Below are positions 1 through 8,897 of a stretch of DNA of 49,713 nucleotides, in pieces. The notes beneath the pieces are model-generated. The model did no database searches and was not told the origin of the DNA. It worked only from the letters and a program-made list of their open reading frames with translations. Origin of the DNA: Nitrospiraceae bacterium (lineage in GTDB: Bacteria > Nitrospirota > Nitrospiria > Nitrospirales > Nitrospiraceae); contig JAHFES010000002.1 of assembly GCA_023248355.1 (NCBI GenBank), forward strand, positions 1-49,713, given 5' to 3'. Within the stretch, counting starts at the first letter, position 1. The number at the start of each line of letters is the position of its first letter. The position numbers and the translations under genes were made by a program.

Positions 1-21
1 CTGAAAGAAGGATGAGGAAAC

Positions 22-1290
22 TTACTGCTGATAGAAGGTGCGGACGATCTCGGTCGTGTTGAACAGCATCGCGTTCAGTCGAGTGTAGGCGGCGTGGCCG
101 TAGTAGTGCTCCCGGATGTTCGTGGAGTTGGTGCAGTCTTTGTAGTCGACCAGCAGGCAACGGCCGTCGCCGGGAAAGCGAATGGCGCGCCGCGCACATT
201 CCAGCCAGCGTTCGAAACCATCGTAGGGTTCAACCATCTCCCATACGGCTTTGTTCGCGGCCTTGGCCGCTTCGGTCGTCGGCATGGCGTCGCTCCCTGC
301 CACTGCAAGCTGCTGGACATAGTCTCCGCCCCAGGCGATGGGCATCTCCATCGTCACTTGCGGGAGCTCCATCTTGGAGAGCCAGGTCTTGCCGTCCGTC
401 CGGAGATTCCGGTGATTCACCACATGCAGAAGCTTTCCCATCCCAGCGAGATCCCATCCGTACCGCACCGGAGTGCCCATTGTGACGACATCGAGGGTCG
501 CGCCGTTCAGCAAGGAATGGTCAGCGAGCAGGGGTTCGACGTGCCGAACCGTGGCGGCCAGGTCCGCTTGGCCGTTCTGTTCCGCATAGGAGGCCAGCAT
601 GCCCAGGAGTTTCGGCCTTCCAGTGATGGGGCTGGGGCAGAGTAGATTCGAGGCCAGGGCGAGGACTAACCCGGCCTGCCCATGGGCCTGCACAAGGATC
701 CCGTCTTCCTTGCCGAGTTTCTGGGTCTCGCAGACGGTGCGAAGTTCGTGGAGCAAACGGACGGCGGCTGAGGCACGGCCCAGGTGATGATGTTCCGATG
801 TCCATAGAATTCGCCGACAGGCGATTGGTTGAGACAGATTCTTGTTGATGGTTTTGTGAAAGAGAGACACATAGGCGTTGGTGAAGTTGCCGGCCTCGCC
901 GACTTGGTCGTCGACGATCTTCTTGGTGGCGTCATCGTTCGAGAGCGGTGGTGTGAGGCCGCCTGAGAGGGCGGGGATCCCGTTTCCTTCTTCGCGCATG
1001 GCCGCGAGCAGGGCATCGACTCCGGAGACGCCCCGCGAATAGCCGCGCTTGAGCCCGCCGACTTCATCCAGCCGCTGCACCCCGAACACGTCGGTGCCGT
1101 GGATCGACCCATGGAGGAAGACGATGGCTCGGACGCCCGCGTGAGACAGCGTCGTGCCGCACTGGGCCATGGCGTCGAGCCAGGCTGGAGACTCGGGTTG
1201 TGCGCCGCCTGTGAGTTCGGTGGTGGCGAGACGTTCACCGGGGCTCTTCCGCGAGAGTTCATCGTGCTGGAAATTATTCTCGATCGGCAT
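22..1290 (-). CDS. hypothetical protein, possibly alpha/beta-hydrolase-like
   Basis: Long 422 aa ORF on the minus strand. Contains 'AIVFLHGSIHGTD' and 'ILVQAHGQAGLVLAL', which resemble an HG motif and a nucleophile-elbow-like G/HxxxG turn. No firm family recognised. Confidence 0.7.
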   Translation of the reverse strand: MPIENNFQHDELSRKSPGERLATTELTGGAQPESPAWLDAMAQCGTTLSHAGVRAIVFLHGSIHGTDVFGVQRLDEVGGLKRGYSRGVSGVDALLAAMREEGNGIPALSGGLTPPLSNDDATKKIVDDQVGEAGNFTNAYVSLFHKTINKNLSQPIACRRILWTSEHHHLGRASAAVRLLHELRTVCETQKLGKEDGILVQAHGQAGLVLALASNLLCPSPITGRPKLLGMLASYAEQNGQADLAATVRHVEPLLADHSLLNGATLDVVTMGTPVRYGWDLAGMGKLLHVVNHRNLRTDGKTWLSKMELPQVTMEMPIAWGGDYVQQLAVAGSDAMPTTEAAKAANKAVWEMVEPYDGFERWLECARRAIRFPGDGRCLLVDYKDCTNSTNIREHYYGHAAYTRLNAMLFNTTEIVRTFYQQ

Positions 1291-1385
1291 GGGAGGACGT
1301 ATCTACAGCAAGTGGAAGGAGAAGTGCAATGAGGTGATACCTGAACGTAAGGAGTAAAGGGTTAGGGGTGAGGCGTGAAAATCTC

Positions 1386-1952
1386 CTAGCGGTTTGAAAG
1401 AGGAGGGAGCTCGGTGTCGGATACCTGCTTCGGCTGCATGGGGGTCTTGAGCATCACTGCGGTGGCGGTACAGATCTTGTTCTCTTCGTCGATCTGGCGA
1501 TCGACGATCTTCACGCCGAGCAGGTATTCCTGAACGATTTCCTCGCGCGTGAGTTCAATATCCTGTTCGGTTTCACGGCCACTTCGTTCACGGACGCGAT
1601 CAACCATGTGTTCCTTGACCATGACGCGGATCTGCTTTGCGAGATCGGTCCGGGCTGAGAGTTCTGACACGCGCTGACAGACGACTTTGCCCTTAGCTAA
1701 ATCCCCCTGGCCCTTGCCAATCCAATACCGGTCTGAGGGATAGGTGCCGTTGCTTTCTTCGGCTGTGGTCCGGATTCCGCCGGACGGTTTGGTCGCTCCC
1801 TGTTGATCCGAATGTTGGTTGAGTTGACCGAAAGACTGTTCGGCGTGCATTCGGACGTCGCCTGACTCGGCTGCGACCTCCGCAATCGACAGCCAACCCG
1901 CCAAGTTTCCAACAGCCATCGCAACAATCACCGTTCCAATTGGATTTTTCAT
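1386..1952 (-). CDS. exported hypothetical protein, LPP20-like domain
   Basis: N-terminal hydrophobic signal-like segment, then 'RYWIGKGQGDLAKGKVVCQRVSELSARTDLAKQIRVMVKEH', which resembles LPP20-type domains. Ends just before the next minus-strand ORF. Confidence 0.7.
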   Translation of the reverse strand: MKNPIGTVIVAMAVGNLAGWLSIAEVAAESGDVRMHAEQSFGQLNQHSDQQGATKPSGGIRTTAEESNGTYPSDRYWIGKGQGDLAKGKVVCQRVSELSARTDLAKQIRVMVKEHMVDRVRERSGRETEQDIELTREEIVQEYLLGVKIVDRQIDEENKICTATAVMLKTPMQPKQVSDTELPPLSNR

Positions 1953-1955
1953 CGC

Positions 1956-3302
1956 TTATCGTCCTCGTCCGCCCCGCCCGCCCCCGCCATGTCCGCCGCC
2001 TCCTCCATGGTGGCCCCCACCTCCTCCGGAAGACCGAGGCGCAACCTGATAGGGAACACGCGGTACTTGATGCGGCATCGGCGGATGGATCTGATTGATC
2101 GTTGGCGGCAGACGTCGGGCTATGGGAGGTTGACCAGTTGGGATCTCGCGCGGCGCAGTTCCTGGTGTGGCCGGACGCATGTTAGGGGGCTGCCCGATCC
2201 CTCCATTTTGCTGCAGGAACTGCTGCATGCGGGTTGTAGCGTGCGGCTGCTGTTGTTGTCCAGCTGACGGCGGCAAGAACGGATTCAGTTGATGGACATC
2301 GGTCAAAGTGCGCGATCCCGGCTGGTTGCTGATTTGAGGTGGTGCGGTGGGCGTCGTATGGGTGATTTCGTTCAACGTTCGAGGGACGCCCTGCGATCCC
2401 GGGTGAGGAACGATTTCATGGGTTGGCATCTGGCGTGGTGTGCTTCCGGGAGCCGGCGGAGTTGGTGGTTGGGGTGGAGCCGGTGGCTGTCTGGTTGTGA
2501 TGACTTGTTGCGCGATCGCAACGTGGGGGCTGGTTGGGTAGAGGCCACGCGCGACATTTAGGAGCGCATGCGTCTGTGCCAGTCCGACCCAGGGATAGGG
2601 ATAGACGGCAGGGGAGACGATCACCCAGTCTGTCCAGGCTTGCGACACCATGGCGTTGGATTGGACGCGATTCAAGATCTCTTGCCGTTGCTGGGACGCC
2701 TGTTGCGTTTGATCGGGGGTCGAGGCGTTCGCCAAGGCTTGATTCGCAGCGTCGAGCTCCTGCTGCAGCTGTTCGTTTTCCACCTTCAGCGCCACCAGCT
2801 GTACCCGCGCGTCTTCGTTTTCCCGGAGCGCCGCGATCGCTTGACCGACTTCTTCTGTGTCGATCTGCGCGACGAGGTCGACTTTGACGACAATTGTCTC
2901 GCCGTCAATCGTCGTGTTGGTTTGTTGGTCCAGCACAAGGACTAAGCCGGCCGTGTAGGTGCGGATCTCGTCTTTCGTCACGTCCATCCCGTCTACGACC
3001 GTGATGCTTTCGAGATACGTCGCCACTTGTTCGAGCGCGTTCCGCTTGGCCGATTCAGTGGCGAGCCGGATGGCATCTTCTCGCGTGTCGCGGTCTCCCA
3101 TCCGATACTCCCCTTGGGCATCGACGACGCGGACTTCGGCAAACGCCGGAGAAAAGACCAAGAAGGCTGCAGCGAGGAGGAAGAACAACGATAGGAGGGG
3201 CTGTGCAAGCGGCTGACATTCCGGGGTCCCTGTCTGTTGATCTGACCGACCGGGCATCGCCTTCACCCTCTCTCTAAGAGGACTGACGCACCAAGACCCC
3301 AT
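1956..3302 (-). CDS. exported protein with LPP20/FlgT-like N-terminal domain, Pro-rich region and Gly/His/Arg-rich tail
   Basis: Internal signal-like segment 'LLSLFFLLAAAFLVFSPAFA', domain 'VRVVDAQGEYRMGDRDTREDAIRLATESAKRNALEQVATYLES', then a long Pro/Gln region and a C-terminal 'GGGGGHHGGGGGHGGGGRGGRGR'. True start may be downstream (about 3257). Confidence 0.7.
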   Translation of the reverse strand: MGSWCVSPLRERVKAMPGRSDQQTGTPECQPLAQPLLSLFFLLAAAFLVFSPAFAEVRVVDAQGEYRMGDRDTREDAIRLATESAKRNALEQVATYLESITVVDGMDVTKDEIRTYTAGLVLVLDQQTNTTIDGETIVVKVDLVAQIDTEEVGQAIAALRENEDARVQLVALKVENEQLQQELDAANQALANASTPDQTQQASQQRQEILNRVQSNAMVSQAWTDWVIVSPAVYPYPWVGLAQTHALLNVARGLYPTSPHVAIAQQVITTRQPPAPPQPPTPPAPGSTPRQMPTHEIVPHPGSQGVPRTLNEITHTTPTAPPQISNQPGSRTLTDVHQLNPFLPPSAGQQQQPHATTRMQQFLQQNGGIGQPPNMRPATPGTAPREIPTGQPPIARRLPPTINQIHPPMPHQVPRVPYQVAPRSSGGGGGHHGGGGGHGGGGRGGRGR

Positions 3303-3462
3303 TGGTTGACAGCAACCCTGAATGACCGAACGGTTTTAGCATAACACCGGGAAACTCCTTTCGCCAGACGTTCTGCGCTCCCTGTAGCCGCCTTGCCTTC
3401 CAGAAAATTCGCGTGCTAAGGTACCTCTCCCGTTTGTCGTACGAAGAAGGATGGAAGTTTCT

Positions 3463-4482
3463 ATGGCACGTACCTTCTGCCGGCTGCACATCATTAGTAT
3501 CGGTCTATTTGTGGTTCTGCTTGAAACCACCGTCGGATTTTCTGCCCAGGCTGCTCCGGCACCAGCAGGGGAAACCGCAGTCGCTGCCTCCCCAACCGAG
3601 CATGTCATCCTCTTCGTCTTGGAAGGATTTGGCCAAGATTCGCTCAAGGGCGGCACCATGCCGAACCTGAGTAAGCTGGTCAAAGACGGGTCGACTACCT
3701 GGTCGGCGACTGGGGTCAAACCGGCGTTGCGCCTCCCGATGATGGCCTCGTTAATCACCGGCATGCCGGTGGAGAAGCACGGGATCAATTGGAACTTCTT
3801 TGAGTTCAGCCGAGGCTATCCTCGGCTGCCGAGCATGTTCGATTACCTCGACCTGAGCGGTGGCCGAGACAGCGCCATCTTCTATATGGATGAATCGCTG
3901 TACCAGCTCGCGAGGCCTGAGCCGTACACCGACTATCAATTGTGCGGGGCCCTGCGGCCCGAGTGCGGTTCCAGCAAGATTGTGGCCTACATCCAACAGT
4001 ATTTTAAGAAGGCGACGAGTGGCCATGGGTATGGGCATGCGATTCTCGCGCTACCTCATCTGCTGGTCGTCCATCTTCCAGAGGCCGGTCGGGCCGGCGT
4101 GGCGCATGGATGGAATTCCAAACAGTATCGCGAGGGGTTGCGCACGGTCGATACAGCGATGAAGTCCGTGCTGGATCTGTTCAAGGAATATAAGCTATCA
4201 GACCGCACCACGGTGGTTGTCACGGCCCTCAGTGGGCAAGGGACGGACCCCGGGGCGGACGCCCCGACGACTGATTCGCCGGTGGTGCCCTGGATCGTCT
4301 CCGGCGTCGGCGTCAAGCATGGCCAAGTGATTCATCAACCGGTCTCGATTATGGACACGGGCGCGACGGTGATGCGCATCCTCGGCCTTGAAACGCATAC
4401 GGAATGGGAAAGCAAAGCCGTAGAAGAAATCTTCCAGACGGCGGCGGTGTCGTTAGCTAGTCCTTCGTCGAAGAAGCCATAG
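3463..4482 (+). CDS. exported alkaline-phosphatase-superfamily (type I phosphodiesterase-like) protein, probably degenerate
   Basis: 'HVILFVLEGFGQDSLKGGTMPNLSKLVKDGSTTWSATGVKPALRLPMMASLITGMPVEKHGI' resembles the N-terminal part of type I phosphodiesterase / nucleotide pyrophosphatase proteins. ORF opens at 3451, with an alternative ATG near 3463. Confidence 0.7.
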   Translation: MARTFCRLHIISIGLFVVLLETTVGFSAQAAPAPAGETAVAASPTEHVILFVLEGFGQDSLKGGTMPNLSKLVKDGSTTWSATGVKPALRLPMMASLITGMPVEKHGINWNFFEFSRGYPRLPSMFDYLDLSGGRDSAIFYMDESLYQLARPEPYTDYQLCGALRPECGSSKIVAYIQQYFKKATSGHGYGHAILALPHLLVVHLPEAGRAGVAHGWNSKQYREGLRTVDTAMKSVLDLFKEYKLSDRTTVVVTALSGQGTDPGADAPTTDSPVVPWIVSGVGVKHGQVIHQPVSIMDTGATVMRILGLETHTEWESKAVEEIFQTAAVSLASPSSKKP

Positions 4483-4486
4483 CGTC

Positions 4487-4921
4487 ATGATACAGCGAGA
4501 GATGTGTCGCAGCATGATGATCGGGATTGCCGTCCTGGCTTGGACTGCAACGGGTCTTGCCGGTCCACCGCCGGCCCATCTCAAAGAGCACACCATCACG
4601 ATCGATGCGACGGAACTTGTTCCGGCTTCATGGTGGCAGGTGCCAGGGGTGACCCCCTCGATCTACAACTCGGATCCGGACTCGCTCGATGCCCCCAAAA
4701 CGTCGGCGCGCCGGGATCTTCAGTTGAAGCCTGGAAAGTACAAGTTCATTAGCTTTACGTTTGATTTTCCCTTCGTGGTCAATCTGGAGGGGACACTTGA
4801 GTTTGCCAAGTCGCTGGATCAATGTATTGAGGGGCGCGGGTCTCACACGCTCGTCGTGCGCTGCAAGCGCACGTATCCTCATGGTGGAGAACGGGATTCT
4901 TACTACGAACAGAAGCAATAA
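4487..4921 (+). CDS. small exported hypothetical protein
   Basis: Starts 4 bp after the previous stop and has a signal-like N-terminus (MMIGIAVLAWTATGLAGPPPA). The next gene starts 2 bp after its stop. Confidence 0.7.
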   Translation: MIQREMCRSMMIGIAVLAWTATGLAGPPPAHLKEHTITIDATELVPASWWQVPGVTPSIYNSDPDSLDAPKTSARRDLQLKPGKYKFISFTFDFPFVVNLEGTLEFAKSLDQCIEGRGSHTLVVRCKRTYPHGGERDSYYEQKQ

Positions 4922-4923
4922 CT

Positions 4924-6288
4924 ATGACGCAAGTACTTGAAGATCTGTTGGAAGCTCTGGAAGATGTCGACGATGCCACGCGCGAAGAAGCCGCAAAGGC
5001 GCTGGCCGACCTAGGCGATCCCAAAACGTTGGATGCGCTTGTCAGCGCCTGCGGGGATGATTTCTGGTCCGTGCGCGCCTATGCGGGGTGTGGCATCGCG
5101 AAAATCGGTGGCCCGAAAGCCCTCGAAGCGCTTGTCGGCCTGTTCAACGATTCCATCAGGGAAGTGCGCAATCAGGCCGTCGACGCGGCAGCCAGGATGG
5201 GCCCGGTGGTGTTGGACCGCATGATCGTCGCGTTGAAGGATGAGCGGTGGCGCGTGCGCGAACATGCCGCCAAAACCGCGGGCGAGATCAAAGAGGCGAC
5301 CATCGTCGATGCATTGATCGTGGCCTGTCGCGACCGCGATGGCGCGGTGAAAAGCGCGGCGGCTGAAGCCCTCGGCAAGATCGGCGATCAGAAGGCCGTG
5401 CCGGCGTTGATCAAGCTCTTCCGGGATTCTTCCAAGATCGTGCGCGAAACAGCAGGCACGGCGCTCATCTATATCGGTCAACCGTCGGTTGATCCGCTCC
5501 TTGAATGCCTCAAGGACAAGGATTTTGTGGTTCGGTGCCATGCGGCCCGCGCATTGGGCGGCATGACAACCGACTATCAAATCGGCCGGAGCTGGGTCCG
5601 TGATGCGCAGGTCGTCGATGCGTTGATCGCGGCCGTGAAAGATCCGGATCGGGCCGTTCGCGAAGATGCGACGATTGCGTTGGGGATGATTGGCGACCCC
5701 CGGGCCATTGACGCGCTCTTGGAAGCCATGAAAGACGGCGTCGTCAAGCGCCATGCCATCGCCTCCCTCGGCATGATCGGCGACCCCCGGGCGTTGCCTG
5801 CGGTGTTGGATGCCTTGAAAGGGAAGGGCATCAAGCAAGAAGGCTCGCCGACTCCGGGCTGCATCGTGAGCGAGGATGCGTTCATCAAGGAAGCGGCGGC
5901 GACGGCACTTGGTCAGTTCCGCGATTCCCGCGTGATTCCCGATCTGATCATGTTGTTGAAGGACGGTGTCTTGCGGGAAAAAGCCGCAGCGGCCCTCGCG
6001 GTGATCGGTGACACGGCCATCGAACCGTTGATCGCATTCCTCTACGACCCCAAAGCGTCCGAGGTGGAGGCCGAAGGAGAACGGGTGCTCTCCTATGCGT
6101 CAGTCCGGCTCACCGCGAAGGACGCACTCCGGCTCATCGTGCTTGAAACGTTGGAAAAGCTCGGCTGGTCGCCCCCTGCTGAAGAAGTCCAAATCAGCTC
6201 CAGCAAGGCGGACAATCTCCGAGTCGATCGGCCATTGGGCGATACCGGACGGTTTGGGCCGTCGGGTGACGTGGCGAAATCTCACTAG
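4924..6288 (+). CDS. HEAT-repeat (EZ/PBS-lyase-type) protein 1
   Basis: Many tandem ~31 aa units of the type 'VVDALIAAVKDPDRAVREDATIALGMIGDPRAIDALLEAM'. Confidence 0.92.
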   Translation: MTQVLEDLLEALEDVDDATREEAAKALADLGDPKTLDALVSACGDDFWSVRAYAGCGIAKIGGPKALEALVGLFNDSIREVRNQAVDAAARMGPVVLDRMIVALKDERWRVREHAAKTAGEIKEATIVDALIVACRDRDGAVKSAAAEALGKIGDQKAVPALIKLFRDSSKIVRETAGTALIYIGQPSVDPLLECLKDKDFVVRCHAARALGGMTTDYQIGRSWVRDAQVVDALIAAVKDPDRAVREDATIALGMIGDPRAIDALLEAMKDGVVKRHAIASLGMIGDPRALPAVLDALKGKGIKQEGSPTPGCIVSEDAFIKEAAATALGQFRDSRVIPDLIMLLKDGVLREKAAAALAVIGDTAIEPLIAFLYDPKASEVEAEGERVLSYASVRLTAKDALRLIVLETLEKLGWSPPAEEVQISSSKADNLRVDRPLGDTGRFGPSGDVAKSH

Positions 6289-6314
6289 GCGGCCCGGCCG
6301 CCCTTGCTGAGAGG

Positions 6315-6402
6315 CTGTCAGCCATCAGCGCTCAGCAAGATGTCCGCAAACAATATCCTCAGCCCCCGCTGACTCCTTGAGCTGATCGCTGAAAGCTGAG
6401 AG
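6315..6402. repeat. imperfect inverted repeat of GCTGA-type units
   Basis: Left arm 6315-6336 CTGTCAGCCATCAGCGCTCAGC matches the reverse complement of the right arm 6381-6402 (GCTGATCGCTGAAAGCTGAGAG) at 18/22 positions. Lies between convergent genes. Confidence 0.75.
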
Positions 6403-7653
6403 TTATTTCCTCACCGCAATCCCGTGCGTGTCGGCGGTTTCTTTTCCATCCTTCATGTTCGTGATGGCGGCTTGACCCTTGTAGTGGCCGACTTTTCCAC
6501 CGGCATCCACATGGATCACGCCAACGCCAGGGATCATGCCCTTGGCGTTATTCACGTTCTTGTCATTGCCTGTTAATGGGGTTGGCCCACGCAGGCCGAC
6601 GAAGACATATTGGCTGTCCGGCGCCACGTCCATTAAGTCCGGGGCCGGATCCGCATTGGCGCTGGTGACCAGATCCACCGAGCTGACACTCAGGTTGCTC
6701 AACGTGTCGATGATTTCGATGGTGTTCCCGGCTCGATCGGCGCTCCACACATACCGTCCCACCGCTGCCATGCCGTGGGAATCGGCGAATTTGTCATCTC
6801 GCTGCGACACGAGCTTCGCGGAAATTGATTTGGGCAGATTCGAGATGTCGAGGGCGTACACGTCATACGACAAGGGCGCGACCGGCCAGCCGCCGCCGGA
6901 GTTGATGTACATCGTGCCGCCGGATTGAATGCCGCCGCAGCCGGCCGGGTGAATCTGGTTATTGTCCAGCGTCGCGACGACCTTCATCGGTGTGGTCGTG
7001 ACGTCCATGACGATCAATCCCCCGCCACGGAGCGTGATGAATGCGTACTGACTCGACGATTCGGTGATTGGACAGATCGGAGACGTATCAGGCCGTTCGC
7101 CGCTTTCCATGGCGCCGAGATTGATCACATCCTTCTCAGGATCGAAGCTGAACTTGTGGGCGGCATAATCCGTCCAGATGCGAATGAATTTCTTCTCGGC
7201 AATGTTGGCGGCAATCGCCATCTTCTGATTCGGCGTCGGCCAGGCGGCGTGGACGTTCTTCCCCATCGAGAGACAGGCCTCTGGTTTCTTTGTCACCGCA
7301 TCCATAATCAAGACCTGTCCGCTCAGAAACGAGATGATGGCGTGGTCCTGCTTGGCATTGAAGAAGAGCATGTGCGGGCGGCGCACGGCCTTTTTCGTGG
7401 CCTCTTCACAGAACTTGCCGATCTCTCCTGAAAAATCGATGGTCTGGATTGGCTTGGTTGCCGAAGGGTTCGCGGCCAACTGGGCGCCATCGTAAATGTG
7501 CAGGAACCCCCCGCTTTCCTTGCCGGTGTCTGATTGGTCCATCAGCCAGACTTCGTAGGCCTCTGCAGCGGGAGCTGCCCGCAGCATTGTGGCCATGAGG
7601 GCCACAAAGAATAGTGATCGGACCAGTAGTATTGTGTGTCTGGGGTGAGTCAT
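6403..7653 (-). CDS. exported YncE/beta-propeller-like protein
   Basis: Signal peptide followed by WD/YncE-like blade motifs ('YAFITLRGGGLIVMDVTTTPMKVVATLDN', 'PDSQYVFVGLRGPTPL'). Likely start is M5 of the ORF (7653). Confidence 0.7.
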   Translation of the reverse strand: MTHPRHTILLVRSLFFVALMATMLRAAPAAEAYEVWLMDQSDTGKESGGFLHIYDGAQLAANPSATKPIQTIDFSGEIGKFCEEATKKAVRRPHMLFFNAKQDHAIISFLSGQVLIMDAVTKKPEACLSMGKNVHAAWPTPNQKMAIAANIAEKKFIRIWTDYAAHKFSFDPEKDVINLGAMESGERPDTSPICPITESSSQYAFITLRGGGLIVMDVTTTPMKVVATLDNNQIHPAGCGGIQSGGTMYINSGGGWPVAPLSYDVYALDISNLPKSISAKLVSQRDDKFADSHGMAAVGRYVWSADRAGNTIEIIDTLSNLSVSSVDLVTSANADPAPDLMDVAPDSQYVFVGLRGPTPLTGNDKNVNNAKGMIPGVGVIHVDAGGKVGHYKGQAAITNMKDGKETADTHGIAVRK

Positions 7654-7806
7654 GATGGCCTCCATTCAGTGAGCGGGATGGGAACTGCTGACACATAGTG
7701 AACCTTTTCGAGTCCTGTTTCCAGGCAGGGTTTCAGGTGGCCTCCCTTCGTTGACCCTGCGAAAAACCCTGTGTTAGGGTTATCGGCTCAATTCAGGAGG
7801 GTTCAG

Positions 7807-8889
7807 GTGGGGGATCAGGTCGCAGAGCAGATTGCCGCCCTTCGGGATGAGGACTGGGCGATTCGCGAGGAAGCGGCCACGCTGCTGGGTGGTTTGAAAG
7901 ATGCCCGGGCGGTGCGTCCACTGGTGTCGATCCTCCGGGACCGTGATCGGTCCGTGCGAGAAGCGGCGATTGGGGCGCTCACGTCCATTGGAGAGCCATC
8001 CGTGGTTGCCCTAGGAGCTTGCCTCACGGATCCAGAACTCTCGGTACAAGAAGCCGCATCGACAGTGTTGGCCTCAATAGCGGACGAGCGCGTGCTCGGC
8101 CCGCTTGTGCGTGCCTTACGCAGCTTGGATTGGATTGTGCGGATGCACGCGGCCAAGGCTTTGGGGCGTATCAAAGACCCGGGATCGATTCAGCCCTTGA
8201 TCCCCTTGCTACAGGATAAGGTGAAAGCGGTCCGAGAGGAGACGTCCACTGCGTTGGCGGCTATCGGTGAAGCCGCGATCCCTGCGCTGTTAGAGACGCT
8301 GACGCATCAGGACTGGCTGATTCGCCTCCATGCCGTGGAGTCATTGGGAAAAACGAAGTCTCAAAAAGCGGTGGAGCCGCTACTTTCAGCGCTGTTCAAT
8401 GATAGGGATTCCGCCGTTCGCGAAGATGCGATTCGCGCGTTGGGGGATATCGGCGATCCGCAGGCCGTCGAGTTCTTGTTCGCCGCGATGAAAGAACCGG
8501 GACTCCGTACGTTGGCGGTCGAGGCGCTCGGACGCATCGGCGATCGCAGGGCGGTGCCCATCTTGATCGAGGTTGTGACCGGGGCCAATCCGCCGGAAGT
8601 GACGCGTGCCGTCGCAGGCTGTGGGGATCAGTGGAACGAAGAAGTCATCACGCAGGGTGCCGCCGTCCGCGCTCTGGGCGCGATCGGCGACGAGTCGGCG
8701 CTCCCCACCCTGGTGGCGGCGCTTGAACCCACGTTCACCAGAGCGGAGGCTGCAAGCGCATTGGCACGGTTTGGCTCGAAAGTGATTCCGTTTCTCCTTC
8801 CCTTGTTGACCGGACCGCGGGATGAAAATGTGCGGTATCACGTGAAGGAGACGCTGGCGCTCGTGGGCTGGCGGGCAGGGCGTCTTTAA
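7807..8889 (+). CDS. HEAT-repeat protein 2
   Basis: Tandem EZ-HEAT units. A GTG at 7807 lies downstream of 'caggaggg' (7794-7801) and is a better start than the ORF-track GTG at 7771. Confidence 0.9.
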   Translation: MGDQVAEQIAALRDEDWAIREEAATLLGGLKDARAVRPLVSILRDRDRSVREAAIGALTSIGEPSVVALGACLTDPELSVQEAASTVLASIADERVLGPLVRALRSLDWIVRMHAAKALGRIKDPGSIQPLIPLLQDKVKAVREETSTALAAIGEAAIPALLETLTHQDWLIRLHAVESLGKTKSQKAVEPLLSALFNDRDSAVREDAIRALGDIGDPQAVEFLFAAMKEPGLRTLAVEALGRIGDRRAVPILIEVVTGANPPEVTRAVAGCGDQWNEEVITQGAAVRALGAIGDESALPTLVAALEPTFTRAEAASALARFGSKVIPFLLPLLTGPRDENVRYHVKETLALVGWRAGRL

Positions 8890-8897
8890 AAATTTAA

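Noticed and set aside
5011-5838. 275 aa antisense ORF over HEAT protein 1
   Set aside because: Its apparent internal repetition is the complement of the HEAT repeats on the + strand.
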